DNA from: Duganella sp. CF458
GTDB taxonomy: Bacteria; Pseudomonadota; Gammaproteobacteria; Burkholderiales; Burkholderiaceae_D
Direction: 5' to 3'
NCBI RefSeq assembly: GCF_900113115.1
Contig: NZ_FOOF01000006.1
Location: 186,001-250,000, forward strand
DNA: 64,000 nucleotides
Numbering within the stretch: position 1 is the stretch's first letter; each line of letters begins with the position of its first letter. The translations under genes and the position numbers were made by a program. Positions 21,565 to 30,111 of this stretch are shown in pieces. The notes under the pieces are model-generated. The model worked only from the letters and a program-made list of their open reading frames with translations. It had not been told where the DNA came from and did not search any database.

Positions 21565-22191
21565 TCAGGCGCCGGGTATGCTGATGATGTTGGCCGGGGT
21601 GGCGGTGTGGAAAAAACTGACGCCGGCGGCGCGCAGCATGCCGGTCAAGGCAATCAGCGGCAAGCCGGTGAGGGCAGTCGGATCGCTGGAATCAATCCGC
21701 TCCAGGATCGCAATCCCCAGCGCTTCATTTTTCGCACTTCCGGCACAATCATAGGGCTGCTCGATGCGCAGGTAGGCGTCCAGCTCCTCATCCGCCAGGT
21801 CGCGGAACGTGACCACGGTCTGGATGTCTTCCAGCTGATGGGTATTGTTGCGCCCATCCCACAGGCACAAGGCAGTGTGGAACACCACTTCGCGGCCGCG
21901 CATTTTCTGCAATTGGGCGAGGGCATTGGCATGATTGCCAGGTTTGCCGATCTGTTCATCGTCCAGCGTGGCGACCTGGTCGGAGCCGATCACGAGCGCA
22001 CCGGGATGGCGGGCCGCTACGGCGGCAGCCTTTTCACGGGCCAGGCGCATGGCGGTGGTGGACGGTGTTTCGCCAGGCTGCGGACTTTCGTCGATGTCCG
22101 GCACATCGACCGAAAACGGCAACTGCAGGCGCGACAGCAGCTCCCGGCGATAGCTTGAGCTGGAAGCAAGAATGATGTTGGTTGTTTTCAT
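21565..22191 (-). CDS. Maf-like nucleoside triphosphate pyrophosphatase (YceF type)
   Basis: The 208-aa product starts with the Maf motif IILASSSSYRRELLSRLQL and has the catalytic VIGSDQVATLDDEQIGKPG block near residue 67 and the AGSAKNEALGI segment of the YceF (m7GTP pyrophosphatase) subgroup. It probably removes modified nucleotides from the pool. ATG 22191 is the correct start; an in-frame extension to 22716 runs antisense through yceD and lacks the conserved fold. Its position next to yceD-rpmF-plsX matches the classic Maf-yceD-rpmF arrangement, though here it is divergent. Confidence 0.9.
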   Translation of the reverse strand: MKTTNIILASSSSYRRELLSRLQLPFSVDVPDIDESPQPGETPSTTAMRLAREKAAAVAARHPGALVIGSDQVATLDDEQIGKPGNHANALAQLQKMRGREVVFHTALCLWDGRNNTHQLEDIQTVVTFRDLADEELDAYLRIEQPYDCAGSAKNEALGIAILERIDSSDPTALTGLPLIALTGMLRAAGVSFFHTATPANIISIPGA

Positions 22192-22308
22192 CAGGGAAAT
22201 GTTATATGCTCTCTGCGCCGTCGAAAAAGAGCGAAAAGTCTCGCAAGTCTTTGACGCGGCGTGGAAAATCCTGTTATTATCGCAGGTTTTCGAGGGAAAT
22301 TTTAGCCA

Positions 22309-22806
22309 ATGAATGCTTTTGAGATCGACGCTTTTGAATTTTGTCGGACCAACAGCAGCAAGGAAGGGGTAACTCCCGTCGCTGAAATGACCCGGCTTAG
22401 CAGGGAATGCGCGAATTCTTCCGGTGCGGTGTCCTGGAAGGTGGAAGGCGGTTCCAGCAAACAGGGCTACCCGCAGATGCGCCTGACCGTTGCCGGCAAA
22501 GTGCAACTGGTGTGCCAGCGCTGCCTGGCCCCGTTTGAATACGAAATCGATTCGTCGACCATCCTGTTGCTGGGCAAAGACGACGCGGATGCGGACGAAA
22601 TCGAGGAAATCATTGACGATGAAAGCATTGACGTGATCGTCGGTGCGCGCTCCATGAATCTCATGGACCTGGTTGAAGATGAGGCCCTGCTGGCCTTGCC
22701 GCAAGCGCCGAAGCACGAGGTGTGTCCCGATACCTCGCTGGTCGACTCTGCGAAGAATGAGAAGCCTTCGCCTTTCGCAAGCCTCAAGGGCTTGAAGGCA
22801 AATTAA
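22309..22806 (+). CDS. yceD: YceD (DUF177) 23S rRNA accumulation protein
   Basis: The 165-aa protein has the DUF177 signature: GKVQLVCQRCLAPFEYEID with a CxxC pair near residue 66, an acidic middle, and a C-terminal ALLALPQAPKHEVCPD. YceD is needed for normal 23S rRNA levels and is almost always found directly before rpmF, as here. The intergenic 143 nt to rpmF holds an AT-rich TTAAAAT candidate -10 near 22915. Confidence 0.9.
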   Translation: MNAFEIDAFEFCRTNSSKEGVTPVAEMTRLSRECANSSGAVSWKVEGGSSKQGYPQMRLTVAGKVQLVCQRCLAPFEYEIDSSTILLLGKDDADADEIEEIIDDESIDVIVGARSMNLMDLVEDEALLALPQAPKHEVCPDTSLVDSAKNEKPSPFASLKGLKAN

Positions 22807-22949
22807 AACGAATTAATCAGTTTGTAGTAGCAAAGAACGTGTCAAAACGCGTGCAGTAATCGAGTTTGGCATGGATGTAAAAGCTCGATTCGCATGTTTT
22901 TGCGCATCGGATGTGTTAAAATCTTAGAACTTTAGTATTAGGAGTCATC

Positions 22950-23132
22950 ATGGCTGTTCAACAGAACAAGAAATCCCCGTCGAAGCGCGGCATGCACCGT
23001 TCGCACGATTTTCTGGTAGCACCGAACCTGGCCGTTGAGCCAACCACCGGTGAAACCCACCTGCGTCACCACATTTCGCCTAACGGCTTCTATCGTGGTC
23101 GCAAAGTGCTGAAGACCAAGAACGACGAGTAA
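22950..23132 (+). CDS. rpmF: 50S ribosomal protein L32
   Basis: The 60-aa basic protein [20 protein letters not shown] is the classic L32 start, and the [28 protein letters not shown] end is present. The betaproteobacterial form lacks the zinc cysteines. TTAGGAG precedes the ATG. It lies between yceD and plsX, the usual position linking ribosome and lipid synthesis. Confidence 0.97.
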   Translation: MAVQQNKKSPSKRGMHRSHDFLVAPNLAVEPTTGETHLRHHISPNGFYRGRKVLKTKNDE

Positions 23133-23218
23133 TCGACGTTTTCTGCCTTCGGCTACAAGACAAAGCGGTGCTACGCAGGTTTTTCTGACGTCGCGCCGCT
23201 TTTTCTTTGAGTTATACA

Positions 23219-24319
23219 ATGACAATCAAAATCTCTATCGACTGCATGGGTGGCGATCACGGCCCCTCAGTCACGATCCCCGCAGCACTCTCTTTCCTCA
23301 AGCACGAACCGAACGCCGAGCTGGTCCTGGTTGGCCTGGAAGACGTCCTTCGCGCAGAACTGAAGAAGCACCACGCCGAGGCCGAGCCGCGCCTGACCAT
23401 CCTTCACGCTTCCGAACAGGTCACCATGGATGATCCGCTCGAGGTCGCCTTGCGCCGCAAGAAGGACTCGTCGATGCGCGTCGCCATTGAACAGGTGAAA
23501 AGCGGCGCCGTTGCAGGTTGCGTTTCCGCCGGCAATACCGGCGCCCTGATGGCAGTCTCGCGCTATGTGCTGAAGACCATGGCCGGCGTCGACCGTCCCG
23601 CCATCTGCACCATCATGCCCAACAAGCTGGGCAAGCCAACCTATATGCTGGACCTGGGCGCCAACGTGGATTGCGAACCGCACCACCTGCACCAATTCGC
23701 TATCATGGGATATGTGCTGGTGCAGGCCATGGAAGGCATCGAACGCCCGACCATCGGCTTGCTGAACGTGGGCACGGAAGACATCAAGGGCAACGAGGTG
23801 GTGAAAGCCACGGCCGCGTTGCTGCGCGCCGACCACGAGCGCGGCGCCCTGAACTTCCACGGCAACGTGGAAGGGAACGATATTTTCAAGGGCACCACTG
23901 ACATCGTCGTCTGCGACGGCTTTGTCGGCAATGTGACGCTGAAGGCTGTCGAAGGCCTGGCGAGCTTGTTCAAGGTGGTGCTGACCGAAGAATTCAAGCG
24001 CAACCCGATCACCATGTTGGGTGCGTTGATCGCGCGCGGTGCGCTGCGCATGATCACCCAACGCCTGAATCCTGCCCGTTACAACGGCGCTGGCCTGCTG
24101 GGCCTGCGCGGCCTGGTATTCAAGAGCCATGGCGGGGCAGGCGTGGAAGCCTTTGAATGGGCAATCCGCCGCGCTTACGAGGCGGCGCATCATGATTTGC
24201 AAGAGCATCTGTCGGCCATGATTGCCGAACTGATGCCGCAGGAAGAGACGACACTACAAACGAGAGACACGCATGACCCTGTACAGCAAGATCGTAGGCA
24301 CGGGCAGCTACCTGCCTGA
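23219..24319 (+). CDS. plsX: Phosphate acyltransferase PlsX
   Basis: The 366-aa protein begins [12 protein letters not shown] and has the conserved [18 protein letters not shown] (about residue 98), [16 protein letters not shown] and [13 protein letters not shown] blocks. PlsX turns acyl-ACP into acyl-phosphate, the first dedicated step in phospholipid synthesis, at the membrane surface. ATG 23219 is chosen over TTG 23207. The last ~16 codons overlap fabH by 47 nt, giving an unusual polar C-terminal tail. Confidence 0.95.
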   Translation: MTIKISIDCMGGDHGPSVTIPAALSFLKHEPNAELVLVGLEDVLRAELKKHHAEAEPRLTILHASEQVTMDDPLEVALRRKKDSSMRVAIEQVKSGAVAGCVSAGNTGALMAVSRYVLKTMAGVDRPAICTIMPNKLGKPTYMLDLGANVDCEPHHLHQFAIMGYVLVQAMEGIERPTIGLLNVGTEDIKGNEVVKATAALLRADHERGALNFHGNVEGNDIFKGTTDIVVCDGFVGNVTLKAVEGLASLFKVVLTEEFKRNPITMLGALIARGALRMITQRLNPARYNGAGLLGLRGLVFKSHGGAGVEAFEWAIRRAYEAAHHDLQEHLSAMIAELMPQEETTLQTRDTHDPVQQDRRHGQLPA

Positions 24320-25259
24320 GAAACGCGTCACCAACCATGAACTGGCAGCCCAGCTGGCTGCCAAGGGCATCGAGACTTCGGACGAGTGGATTGTGTCGCG
24401 CAGCGGCATCTCCGCCCGCCACTATGCGGAGCCGGAGCAGGCTTCGTCCGACCTGGGCGTGATCGCTGCCAAGCGCGCGCTGGAAATGGCTGGCCTGCAG
24501 CCGGACGATATCGACCTGATCATCGTCGCCAGCTCGACTCCCGACTTCTATGGCAGCTTCCCGAGCACGGCTTGCATCGTGCAGAAGAAGCTGGGCATGA
24601 CCAACAACTGCGCGGCAGTGGACGTGCAAGCCGTGTGCAGCGGCTTTGTCTACGCCGTGTCGACCGCGGACAGCTTCATCAAGTCGGGCATGCACAAGAA
24701 TGTGCTGGTGATCGGCGCCGAAGTCTTCTCGCGCATCCTCAATTTTGAAGACCGCACCACCTGCGTGCTGTTTGGCGATGGCGCCGGCGCGATCGTCATG
24801 AGCGCGTCGCAGGAGCCGGGCGTCCTGGCGTGCAAGCTGCATGCCGATGGCCGCCACTCCGACGTGCTGCGCGTACCGGGCAGCCTGTCCAACGGCGCAA
24901 TTGCCGGCAGTGCTTTCCTGTACATGGACGGCCAGGCAGTGTTCAAGCTGGCGGTGTCCGTGCTCGAGAAGGTGGCTTACGAGGCGCTGGATGCGGCAGG
25001 CATGAACTCCGGGCAGATCGACTGGCTGATCCCGCACCAGGCCAATATCCGCATCATGAACGGCACCGCCAAGAAGCTGGGCATGGCGCCGGAAAAGATG
25101 GTGGTGACGGTCGACCAGCATGGCAATACTTCCGCCGCTTCGATCCCGCTGGCGCTGGACGTCGCGGTGCGCGATGGCCGCGTGAAGAAGGGCGACGTGG
25201 TGATGATGGAGGGTGTAGGCGGCGGCTTCACCTGGGGTGCCGTACTAGCCCGAATGTAA
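24273..25259 (+). CDS. fabH: 3-oxoacyl-ACP synthase III FabH
   Basis: The 328-aa enzyme has the catalytic cysteine near residue 122 in VQAVCSGF, the IPHQANIRI histidine block near residue 252, and the [13 protein letters not shown] asparagine/histidine motif. It condenses acetyl-CoA with malonyl-ACP to start fatty acid synthesis. The start lies inside the 3' end of plsX, indicating coupled translation. It is followed by fabD after 44 nt. Confidence 0.97.
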   Translation: MTLYSKIVGTGSYLPEKRVTNHELAAQLAAKGIETSDEWIVSRSGISARHYAEPEQASSDLGVIAAKRALEMAGLQPDDIDLIIVASSTPDFYGSFPSTACIVQKKLGMTNNCAAVDVQAVCSGFVYAVSTADSFIKSGMHKNVLVIGAEVFSRILNFEDRTTCVLFGDGAGAIVMSASQEPGVLACKLHADGRHSDVLRVPGSLSNGAIAGSAFLYMDGQAVFKLAVSVLEKVAYEALDAAGMNSGQIDWLIPHQANIRIMNGTAKKLGMAPEKMVVTVDQHGNTSAASIPLALDVAVRDGRVKKGDVVMMEGVGGGFTWGAVLARM

Positions 25260-25303
25260 TAAAATGCAGTCCTTTTTAGAATAAGAAGTCTAAAGGTTGA
25301 AAG

Positions 25304-26245
25304 ATGAATAAATTCGCATTTGTGTTCCCTGGCCAGGGTTCCCAGGCCGTGGGCATGATGGAAGGCTTTGCCGGCAACCCGGTGGTTGCCCAGACGATCG
25401 CTGAAGCCTCCGATGCACTGCAGTTCGACCTGGGCAAGCTGATTGCCGAAGGTCCAAAAGAAGAGCTGGACCTGACCACCAACACCCAGCCGGTCATGCT
25501 GACCGCTGCCGTGGCAGCTTACCGCGCCTGGATCGCCGCTGGCGGCCCGGTGCCAACCGTGGTGGCCGGCCACTCGCTGGGCGAGTACTCGGCGCTGGTT
25601 GCCGCAGGCGTGATTTCCTTTAAAGATGCGGTGCCGCTGGTACGCTTCCGCGCACAGGCGATGCAGGAAGCCGTGCCAGTGGGGCAGGGCACCATGGCGG
25701 TGATGCTGGGCCTGTCCGACGAAGACGTGCGTGCGGCGTGCGCCGAAGCGGCTGCCGCCGTGCCAGGCGAAATCGTGGAAGCCGTTAACTACAATGCGCC
25801 GGCCCAAGTTGTGGTCGCCGGCCACAGCGCCGCAGTCGACAAGGCTTGCGAAATCGCCAAGGCGAAAGGCGCCAAGCGCGCCATGCGCCTGCCGGTGTCG
25901 GCGCCATTCCACAGCTCGCTGCTGAAGCCGGCATCGGACCGCCTGCGCGACTACATGGCGTCGCTCCATTTCAACGCGCCGCAGATCCCGCTGATCAACA
26001 ACGTGGACGTGGCCGTGCTGACCGACCCGGCCTCGATCAAGGATGCACTGGTGCGCCAGGCCGCTTCCCCGGTGCGCTGGGTGGAAACCATGCAAAAAGT
26101 CGCCGCCGAAGGCATCACGAATGTGGTTGAATGCGGCCCTGGCAAAGTCCTGATGGGCCTGGCCAAGCGTATCGACCCGGTCCTGGTTGGCGAAGCCATC
26201 TACGACCAGGCAACCCTCGAGCGCATGCTGGAAACACTGAAATAA
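25304..26245 (+). CDS. fabD: Malonyl-CoA:ACP transacylase FabD
   Basis: The 313-aa protein has FPGQGSQAVGMM at the N-terminus, the catalytic serine at residue 91 in GHSLGEYSALV and the catalytic histidine in SAPFHSSLL near residue 202. It loads malonyl groups from CoA onto ACP. Tight spacing to fabG (12 nt) places it in the fatty-acid operon. Confidence 0.97.
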   Translation: MNKFAFVFPGQGSQAVGMMEGFAGNPVVAQTIAEASDALQFDLGKLIAEGPKEELDLTTNTQPVMLTAAVAAYRAWIAAGGPVPTVVAGHSLGEYSALVAAGVISFKDAVPLVRFRAQAMQEAVPVGQGTMAVMLGLSDEDVRAACAEAAAAVPGEIVEAVNYNAPAQVVVAGHSAAVDKACEIAKAKGAKRAMRLPVSAPFHSSLLKPASDRLRDYMASLHFNAPQIPLINNVDVAVLTDPASIKDALVRQAASPVRWVETMQKVAAEGITNVVECGPGKVLMGLAKRIDPVLVGEAIYDQATLERMLETLK

Positions 26246-26257
26246 ACAAGGATGACA

Positions 26258-27004
26258 ATGACTCTCGCTAATCAAGTAGCACTGGTGACCGGCGCCTCGC
26301 GCGGCATCGGCAAGGCAATCGCACAAGAGCTGGCCCGCCAGGGCGCCAAGGTGATCGGCACCGCCACCACCGAGGCCGGCGCGGAAGCAATCTCGGCCTA
26401 CCTGGCCGAGCTCGGCGCCGCAGCAGGCAAGGGCATGGTGCTGAATGTCACCAACGCCGAACAGTGCGCCGCCATCATCGACGACATCTCGAAATCCCAT
26501 GGCGCCGTCGGCATCCTGGTCAACAATGCGGGCATCACGCAAGACCAGCTGGCGATGCGCATGAAGGACGAGGAGTGGGATAGCGTGATCGCCACCAACC
26601 TGACGTCGGTCGGCCGCCTGTCCCGCGCGGTCCTGCGCGGCATGATGAAGGCCAAGACCGGGCGTATCATTAACATCACCTCCGTGGTGGCATCGGCCGG
26701 CAATCCTGGCCAGATGAACTACGCTGCCGCCAAGGCGGGCGTGGAAGGCATGACCCGCGCCCTGGCCCGTGAAATCGGCAGCCGCAACATTACCGTCAAC
26801 AGCGTTGCCCCTGGTTTCATCGATACCGATATGACCAAGGCGCTGGGCGAAGACCAACATACGGCCCTGCTGACCCAGATCCCGCTGGGTCGCCTGGGCA
26901 AGCCGGAAGACATCGCTGCAGCCGTTGCTTTCCTGGCTTCGCCAGCCGCCGCGTATATTACCGGTACCACCCTCCACGTGAACGGTGGTATGTATATGAA
27001 TTGA
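26258..27004 (+). CDS. fabG: 3-oxoacyl-ACP reductase FabG
   Basis: The 248-aa short-chain dehydrogenase has the NADPH site TGASRGIGKAIA, NNAGITQDQL, the Ser-Tyr-Lys catalytic set (ITSVV and NYAAAKAGV) and the C-terminal TLHVNGGMYMN. It reduces 3-oxoacyl-ACP. The second ATG (26258) is chosen because AAGGA at 26248-26252 is well placed for it but overlaps the first ATG at 26252. Confidence 0.96.
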   Translation: MTLANQVALVTGASRGIGKAIAQELARQGAKVIGTATTEAGAEAISAYLAELGAAAGKGMVLNVTNAEQCAAIIDDISKSHGAVGILVNNAGITQDQLAMRMKDEEWDSVIATNLTSVGRLSRAVLRGMMKAKTGRIINITSVVASAGNPGQMNYAAAKAGVEGMTRALAREIGSRNITVNSVAPGFIDTDMTKALGEDQHTALLTQIPLGRLGKPEDIAAAVAFLASPAAAYITGTTLHVNGGMYMN

Positions 27005-27012
27005 TACGGTTA

Positions 27013-27029
27013 TGCGGCATAATGCCGCA
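27013..27029 (+). other. Small perfect hairpin between fabG and acpP
   Basis: TGCGGCA-taa-TGCCGCA forms a perfect 7-bp stem with a 3-nt loop 8 nt after fabG. There is no clean U-run. It may partly end or process the fab transcript before acpP, whose own leader has a TAAAAT element near 27111. Confidence 0.4.
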
Positions 27030-27147
27030 CGATCGCATCATTTAATAGTGATTTCAACGTAGATCAAATCAAACGTCGAAATTAGTTTATAGGCGCGCAA
27101 ACCTGCTAAAATGCGCGCTTTCCGTAACAACATATTGGAGCCATAAC

Positions 27148-27387
27148 ATGTCGGATATCGAACAACGCGTTAAGAAAATCGTCGCTGAACAACTGGGCGT
27201 CGCTGAAGCAGACATCAAGACCGAATCCTCCTTCGTTGACGATCTGGGCGCCGATTCCCTGGACACCGTTGAACTGGTAATGGCACTGGAAGACGAGTTC
27301 GAAATGGAAATCCCAGACGAACAAGCTGAAAAGATCACCACCGTACAGCAAGCGATCGACTACGCAACTGCACACGTCAAGGCCTAA
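27148..27387 (+). CDS. acpP: Acyl carrier protein
   Basis: The 79-aa acidic protein has the phosphopantetheine serine at residue 37 in [15 protein letters not shown]. It carries acyl chains for FabH/FabF/FabG and for PlsX. TTGGAG precedes the ATG. The holo form requires AcpS, encoded at 38.5 kb in this window. The 143-nt gap before it suggests a separate strong promoter. Confidence 0.98.
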   Translation: MSDIEQRVKKIVAEQLGVAEADIKTESSFVDDLGADSLDTVELVMALEDEFEMEIPDEQAEKITTVQQAIDYATAHVKA

Positions 27388-27426
27388 TCGACGCCCTGAC
27401 TCTCCGATCCACTCCGGGAGACTCGC

Positions 27427-28671
27427 TTGAGTTCTAAAAACCGTCGTGTAGTGGTCACCGGCCTCGGTGTTATTTCCCCCGTCGGCAACAGCGTTGCCGA
27501 CGCGTGGAAAGCAATCACCGAGAGCAAGTCCGGGATCGCAAACATTACTAGTTTTGACGCATCGGCCTTCTCCACCCGTTTCGCGGGTGAAGTGAAGGGC
27601 TTCAACGTCGAGGATTATCTCGACGCCAAAGAAGCGCGTCACATGGATAAATTCATCCACTTCGGCATGGCCGCCGGCATCCAGGCAATCCAGGATTCCG
27701 GCATCACCGTGACTGAAGAAAATGCCGATCGCATCGGCGTGATCATCGGTTCCGGCATCGGCGGCTTGCCGATGATCGAAGCACAGAAGGAAGACTACGA
27801 CAAGCGCGGTCCGCGCCGTATCTCCCCGTTCTTCGTACCGGCCTCGATCATCAATATGATTTCCGGCAACCTGTCGATCAAGTACGGCATGCGCGGTCCC
27901 AACCTGTCCATCGTGACGGCTTGCACCACCGGCCTGCATTCGATCGGCGCGGCTGCTCGCCTGATCGAATACGGCGATGCGGACGTGATGATCGCCGGCG
28001 GCGCGGAATCGACCGTATCGCCACTGGGCCTGGGCGGTTTCGCTTCGGCTCGCGCACTGTCCTCGCGCAACGATGACCCAGCTACCGCGTCCCGCCCATG
28101 GGATATGGATCGCGACGGTTTCGTGCTGGGCGAAGGCGCAGGCGTCATGGTTCTGGAAGAGTACGAACACGCGAAAGCGCGCGGCGCCAAGATCTATGCA
28201 GAAGTGCTGGGCTTTGGCATGAGCGCCGATGCATATCACATGACCTCGCCTCTGGAAGATGGCGCTGGTGGCAGCAAGTCGGCGCAAAACGCGCTGAAGA
28301 ACGCTGGCATCAACCCTGACCAGGTGAATTACGTGAATGCGCACGGCACCTCGACCCCGCAAGGCGACGTGGCGGAAGTCCAGGGTGTCAAGCGCACCTT
28401 CGGCGAGCACGCCAAGAAGCTGGTTGTCAGCTCCACCAAGTCGGCCACCGGCCACCTGTTGGGCGGCGCCGGCGGCCTGGAGTCCGTGTTCACGGTACTG
28501 GCGATCCACAACCAGGTGATTCCGCCGACCATCAACCTGTTCAACCAGGATCCGGCATGCGATCTGGACTTCTGCGCCAATACCGCGCGTGAGGCAACGA
28601 TCAACTATGCGCTGAAGAACTCCTTCGGCTTCGGCGGCACCAACGGCAGCCTGCTGTTCGCTAAAGTCTAA
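27427..28671 (+). CDS. fabF: 3-oxoacyl-ACP synthase II FabF
   Basis: The 414-aa condensing enzyme has the active cysteine at residue 166 in [12 protein letters not shown] and the two histidines in [11 protein letters not shown] and [13 protein letters not shown]. It elongates acyl-ACP and controls cis-vaccenate formation in related bacteria. The start is TTG at 27427, supported by GGGAG 6 nt upstream and by the conserved start [14 protein letters not shown] sigmaE-type promoter begins 3 nt after its stop. Confidence 0.96.
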   Translation: MSSKNRRVVVTGLGVISPVGNSVADAWKAITESKSGIANITSFDASAFSTRFAGEVKGFNVEDYLDAKEARHMDKFIHFGMAAGIQAIQDSGITVTEENADRIGVIIGSGIGGLPMIEAQKEDYDKRGPRRISPFFVPASIINMISGNLSIKYGMRGPNLSIVTACTTGLHSIGAAARLIEYGDADVMIAGGAESTVSPLGLGGFASARALSSRNDDPATASRPWDMDRDGFVLGEGAGVMVLEEYEHAKARGAKIYAEVLGFGMSADAYHMTSPLEDGAGGSKSAQNALKNAGINPDQVNYVNAHGTSTPQGDVAEVQGVKRTFGEHAKKLVVSSTKSATGHLLGGAGGLESVFTVLAIHNQVIPPTINLFNQDPACDLDFCANTAREATINYALKNSFGFGGTNGSLLFAKV

Positions 28672-28673
28672 AC

Positions 28674-28701
28674 GGAACTTCCAAGCCTCGCCCTGGTCTT
28701 A
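28674..28701 (+). promoter_or_regulatory. SigmaE-type promoter upstream of the rpoE operon
   Basis: GGAACTT (28674-28680), a 16-nt spacer and TCTTA (28697-28701) match the sigmaE consensus (GGAACTT-N16-TCTAA/TCAAA) with a single change in the -10. It lies just after fabF and before ygfX-rpoE-degQ, which fits positive autoregulation of RpoE. Confidence 0.65.
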
Positions 28702-28748
28702 GTGCCGGGGCGAGCGCTTCTGCTGTACCCCCCAAATTCATTTTTCCC

Positions 28749-29132
28749 ATGTCGATCGCGGCATCCGTCGCTGTTCGTCCGTCGCCATGCCTGCGCGTCT
28801 TGCGGGCAGGGATTGTTGCGTCCGTGCTGGCCGTCGGGACATGGAGCGGCCAGCCTTTGCTGGCGGCAGCGGCGCTGGCAAGCCTGCGGCGCGAAGTCAA
28901 TTGCAGTCGCATTGATATTTCCGGTGTCGGAGAAATCCGGCTGACGGTATACCGGAAGCAATGCCGGGCACGCTTGCTGGACGGCTGCACAGCCTGGCCC
29001 GCGGCCTTGCTCTTGCACCTGGAGTTGGATGGCGGCCAGCGCCTGTGGCTGGCCTTGCTGCCCGACTCGGTCGCCGGCGGCGAGTGGCGCCGGCTGCAGG
29101 CGGCAGTGCGGGCCCAGCTTCAAAAAATGTGA
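28749..29132 (+). CDS. YgfX-like small membrane-associated protein
   Basis: The 127-aa protein has one or two hydrophobic stretches in the first 45 residues (GIVASVLAVGTW, QPLLAAAALASL). A C-terminal soluble part ends in LALLPDSVAGGEWRRLQAAVRAQL, which is the DS-x(4)-WRxL-type ending of the YgfX family (E. coli YgfX/CptA modulates the cell-division cytoskeleton). The match is weak apart from that ending. It lies between fabF and rpoE, the usual place for this family in Oxalobacteraceae. Confidence 0.6.
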   Translation: MSIAASVAVRPSPCLRVLRAGIVASVLAVGTWSGQPLLAAAALASLRREVNCSRIDISGVGEIRLTVYRKQCRARLLDGCTAWPAALLLHLELDGGQRLWLALLPDSVAGGEWRRLQAAVRAQLQKM

Positions 29133-29156
29133 ACCAATCTTCGCGGGACTGCTCTT

Positions 29157-29735
29157 ATGACGGTGGACCCAGATCGTGAGCTGGTCGAGCGGGCCCGGGC
29201 GGGGGAGCGGGCGGCGTTCGACCTGCTGGTGGCGCGCTACCAGCGGCGCTTGCTGCGCCTGGTGCTGCGGCTGCTGCGCGATCCGGCCGAGGCGGAGGAT
29301 GTGGTGCAGGAAACCTTCCTCAAGGCTTACCGGGCGCTGCCGCGCTTTCGGGGCGAGGCGGCGTTTTACACCTGGCTGTACCGGATTGCCTTGAACGGGG
29401 CGCGCAACGCGATCTTGCGGCGGCGCCAGCGCAGCGCGCCGCAGGGCGTGGCGCCATCGCAGCTGGTGGCGCCGGTGCCGGAGATCGGGACGCCGGAATC
29501 CATGTTGCTCAGCAAGCAGGTGATGTTGGCGATCGACGCGGCCCTGGAGGCCTTGCCGCTGGAATTGCGGAGCGCCATCGTCCTGCGGGAAATCGAAGGC
29601 TTGAGTTATGAGGAAATTGCGCAAATCATGGAGTGTCCGCTGGGAACCGTGCGCAGCCGGATTTTCCGGGCGCGCGAAGCGATCGCGCGGCGCTTGCGGC
29701 CCTTGTTGGATTTGCCTGTCGATAAGCGTTGGTGA
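29157..29735 (+). CDS. rpoE: ECF sigma factor RpoE
   Basis: The 192-aa protein has sigma region 2 (FDLLVARYQRRLLRLVLRLLRDPAEAEDVVQETFLKAYRALPRF in part) and region 4 (VLREIEGLSYEEIAQIMECPLGTVRSRIFRAREAI), the standard RpoE form that directs RNA polymerase to envelope-stress genes. It is followed 9 nt later by an 86-aa protein, then degQ. A sigmaE-type promoter precedes the operon. The usual membrane anti-sigma RseA and RseB genes are missing from their expected place. Confidence 0.95.
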   Translation: MTVDPDRELVERARAGERAAFDLLVARYQRRLLRLVLRLLRDPAEAEDVVQETFLKAYRALPRFRGEAAFYTWLYRIALNGARNAILRRRQRSAPQGVAPSQLVAPVPEIGTPESMLLSKQVMLAIDAALEALPLELRSAIVLREIEGLSYEEIAQIMECPLGTVRSRIFRAREAIARRLRPLLDLPVDKRW

Positions 29736-29744
29736 GGAGAGGCA

Positions 29745-30005
29745 ATGATTTTACTGCCCGATGAAGATGAGATGCCGGTGGGCGCCCTGGTCAATGCGCT
29801 GGTCGGGGAGGCGTTGCGGCAAAGCGTAGCCGACATCGAGCCAAGTCCCGGTTTCCAGGCGCGGCTCACGGCAGCGCTCGATGCGGCCGACGCGCAGGCG
29901 ACGGACCAAGCGGGGCCAGGCGAAGGCAGGCAAGCGGGGGAGGCGGCTGGCGATGCGGCGCCCGGCGCGGGGCCGGGCGCGAAGACGGTGGCGGCGGCCT
30001 CTTGA
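29745..30005 (+). CDS. Small protein in place of the anti-sigmaE factor (possible RseA remnant)
   Basis: The 86-aa protein sits where rseA normally lies, behind a strong GAGGAGAGG site. Its N-terminal half (VNALVGEALRQS to PSPGFQARLTAALDAA) is helical and vaguely like the end of an anti-sigma domain. The C-terminal half is Ala/Gly-rich and disordered, and there is no transmembrane segment. It may still bind RpoE in the cytoplasm or be a decayed remnant; neither can be shown here. Confidence 0.55.
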   Translation: MILLPDEDEMPVGALVNALVGEALRQSVADIEPSPGFQARLTAALDAADAQATDQAGPGEGRQAGEAAGDAAPGAGPGAKTVAAAS

Positions 30006-30111
30006 AACTGCGCGGGGATGCCCGCAACATATCGTCACAATATCCGGCTCCCGTTTAACGCGAAGCTGATTTATATTGCTTGTTCTTCATTGACTTTCAC
30101 TTAACGCAACC

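Noticed and set aside
21565..22716. Longer version of the Maf gene starting at 22716
   Set aside because: The extra part is antisense to yceD; the Maf motif begins at ATG 22191.
28682..28714. CTCGCCC/GGGCGAG inverted repeat after fabF as a terminator
   Set aside because: It has a long loop and no U-run, and it overlaps the sigmaE-type promoter.
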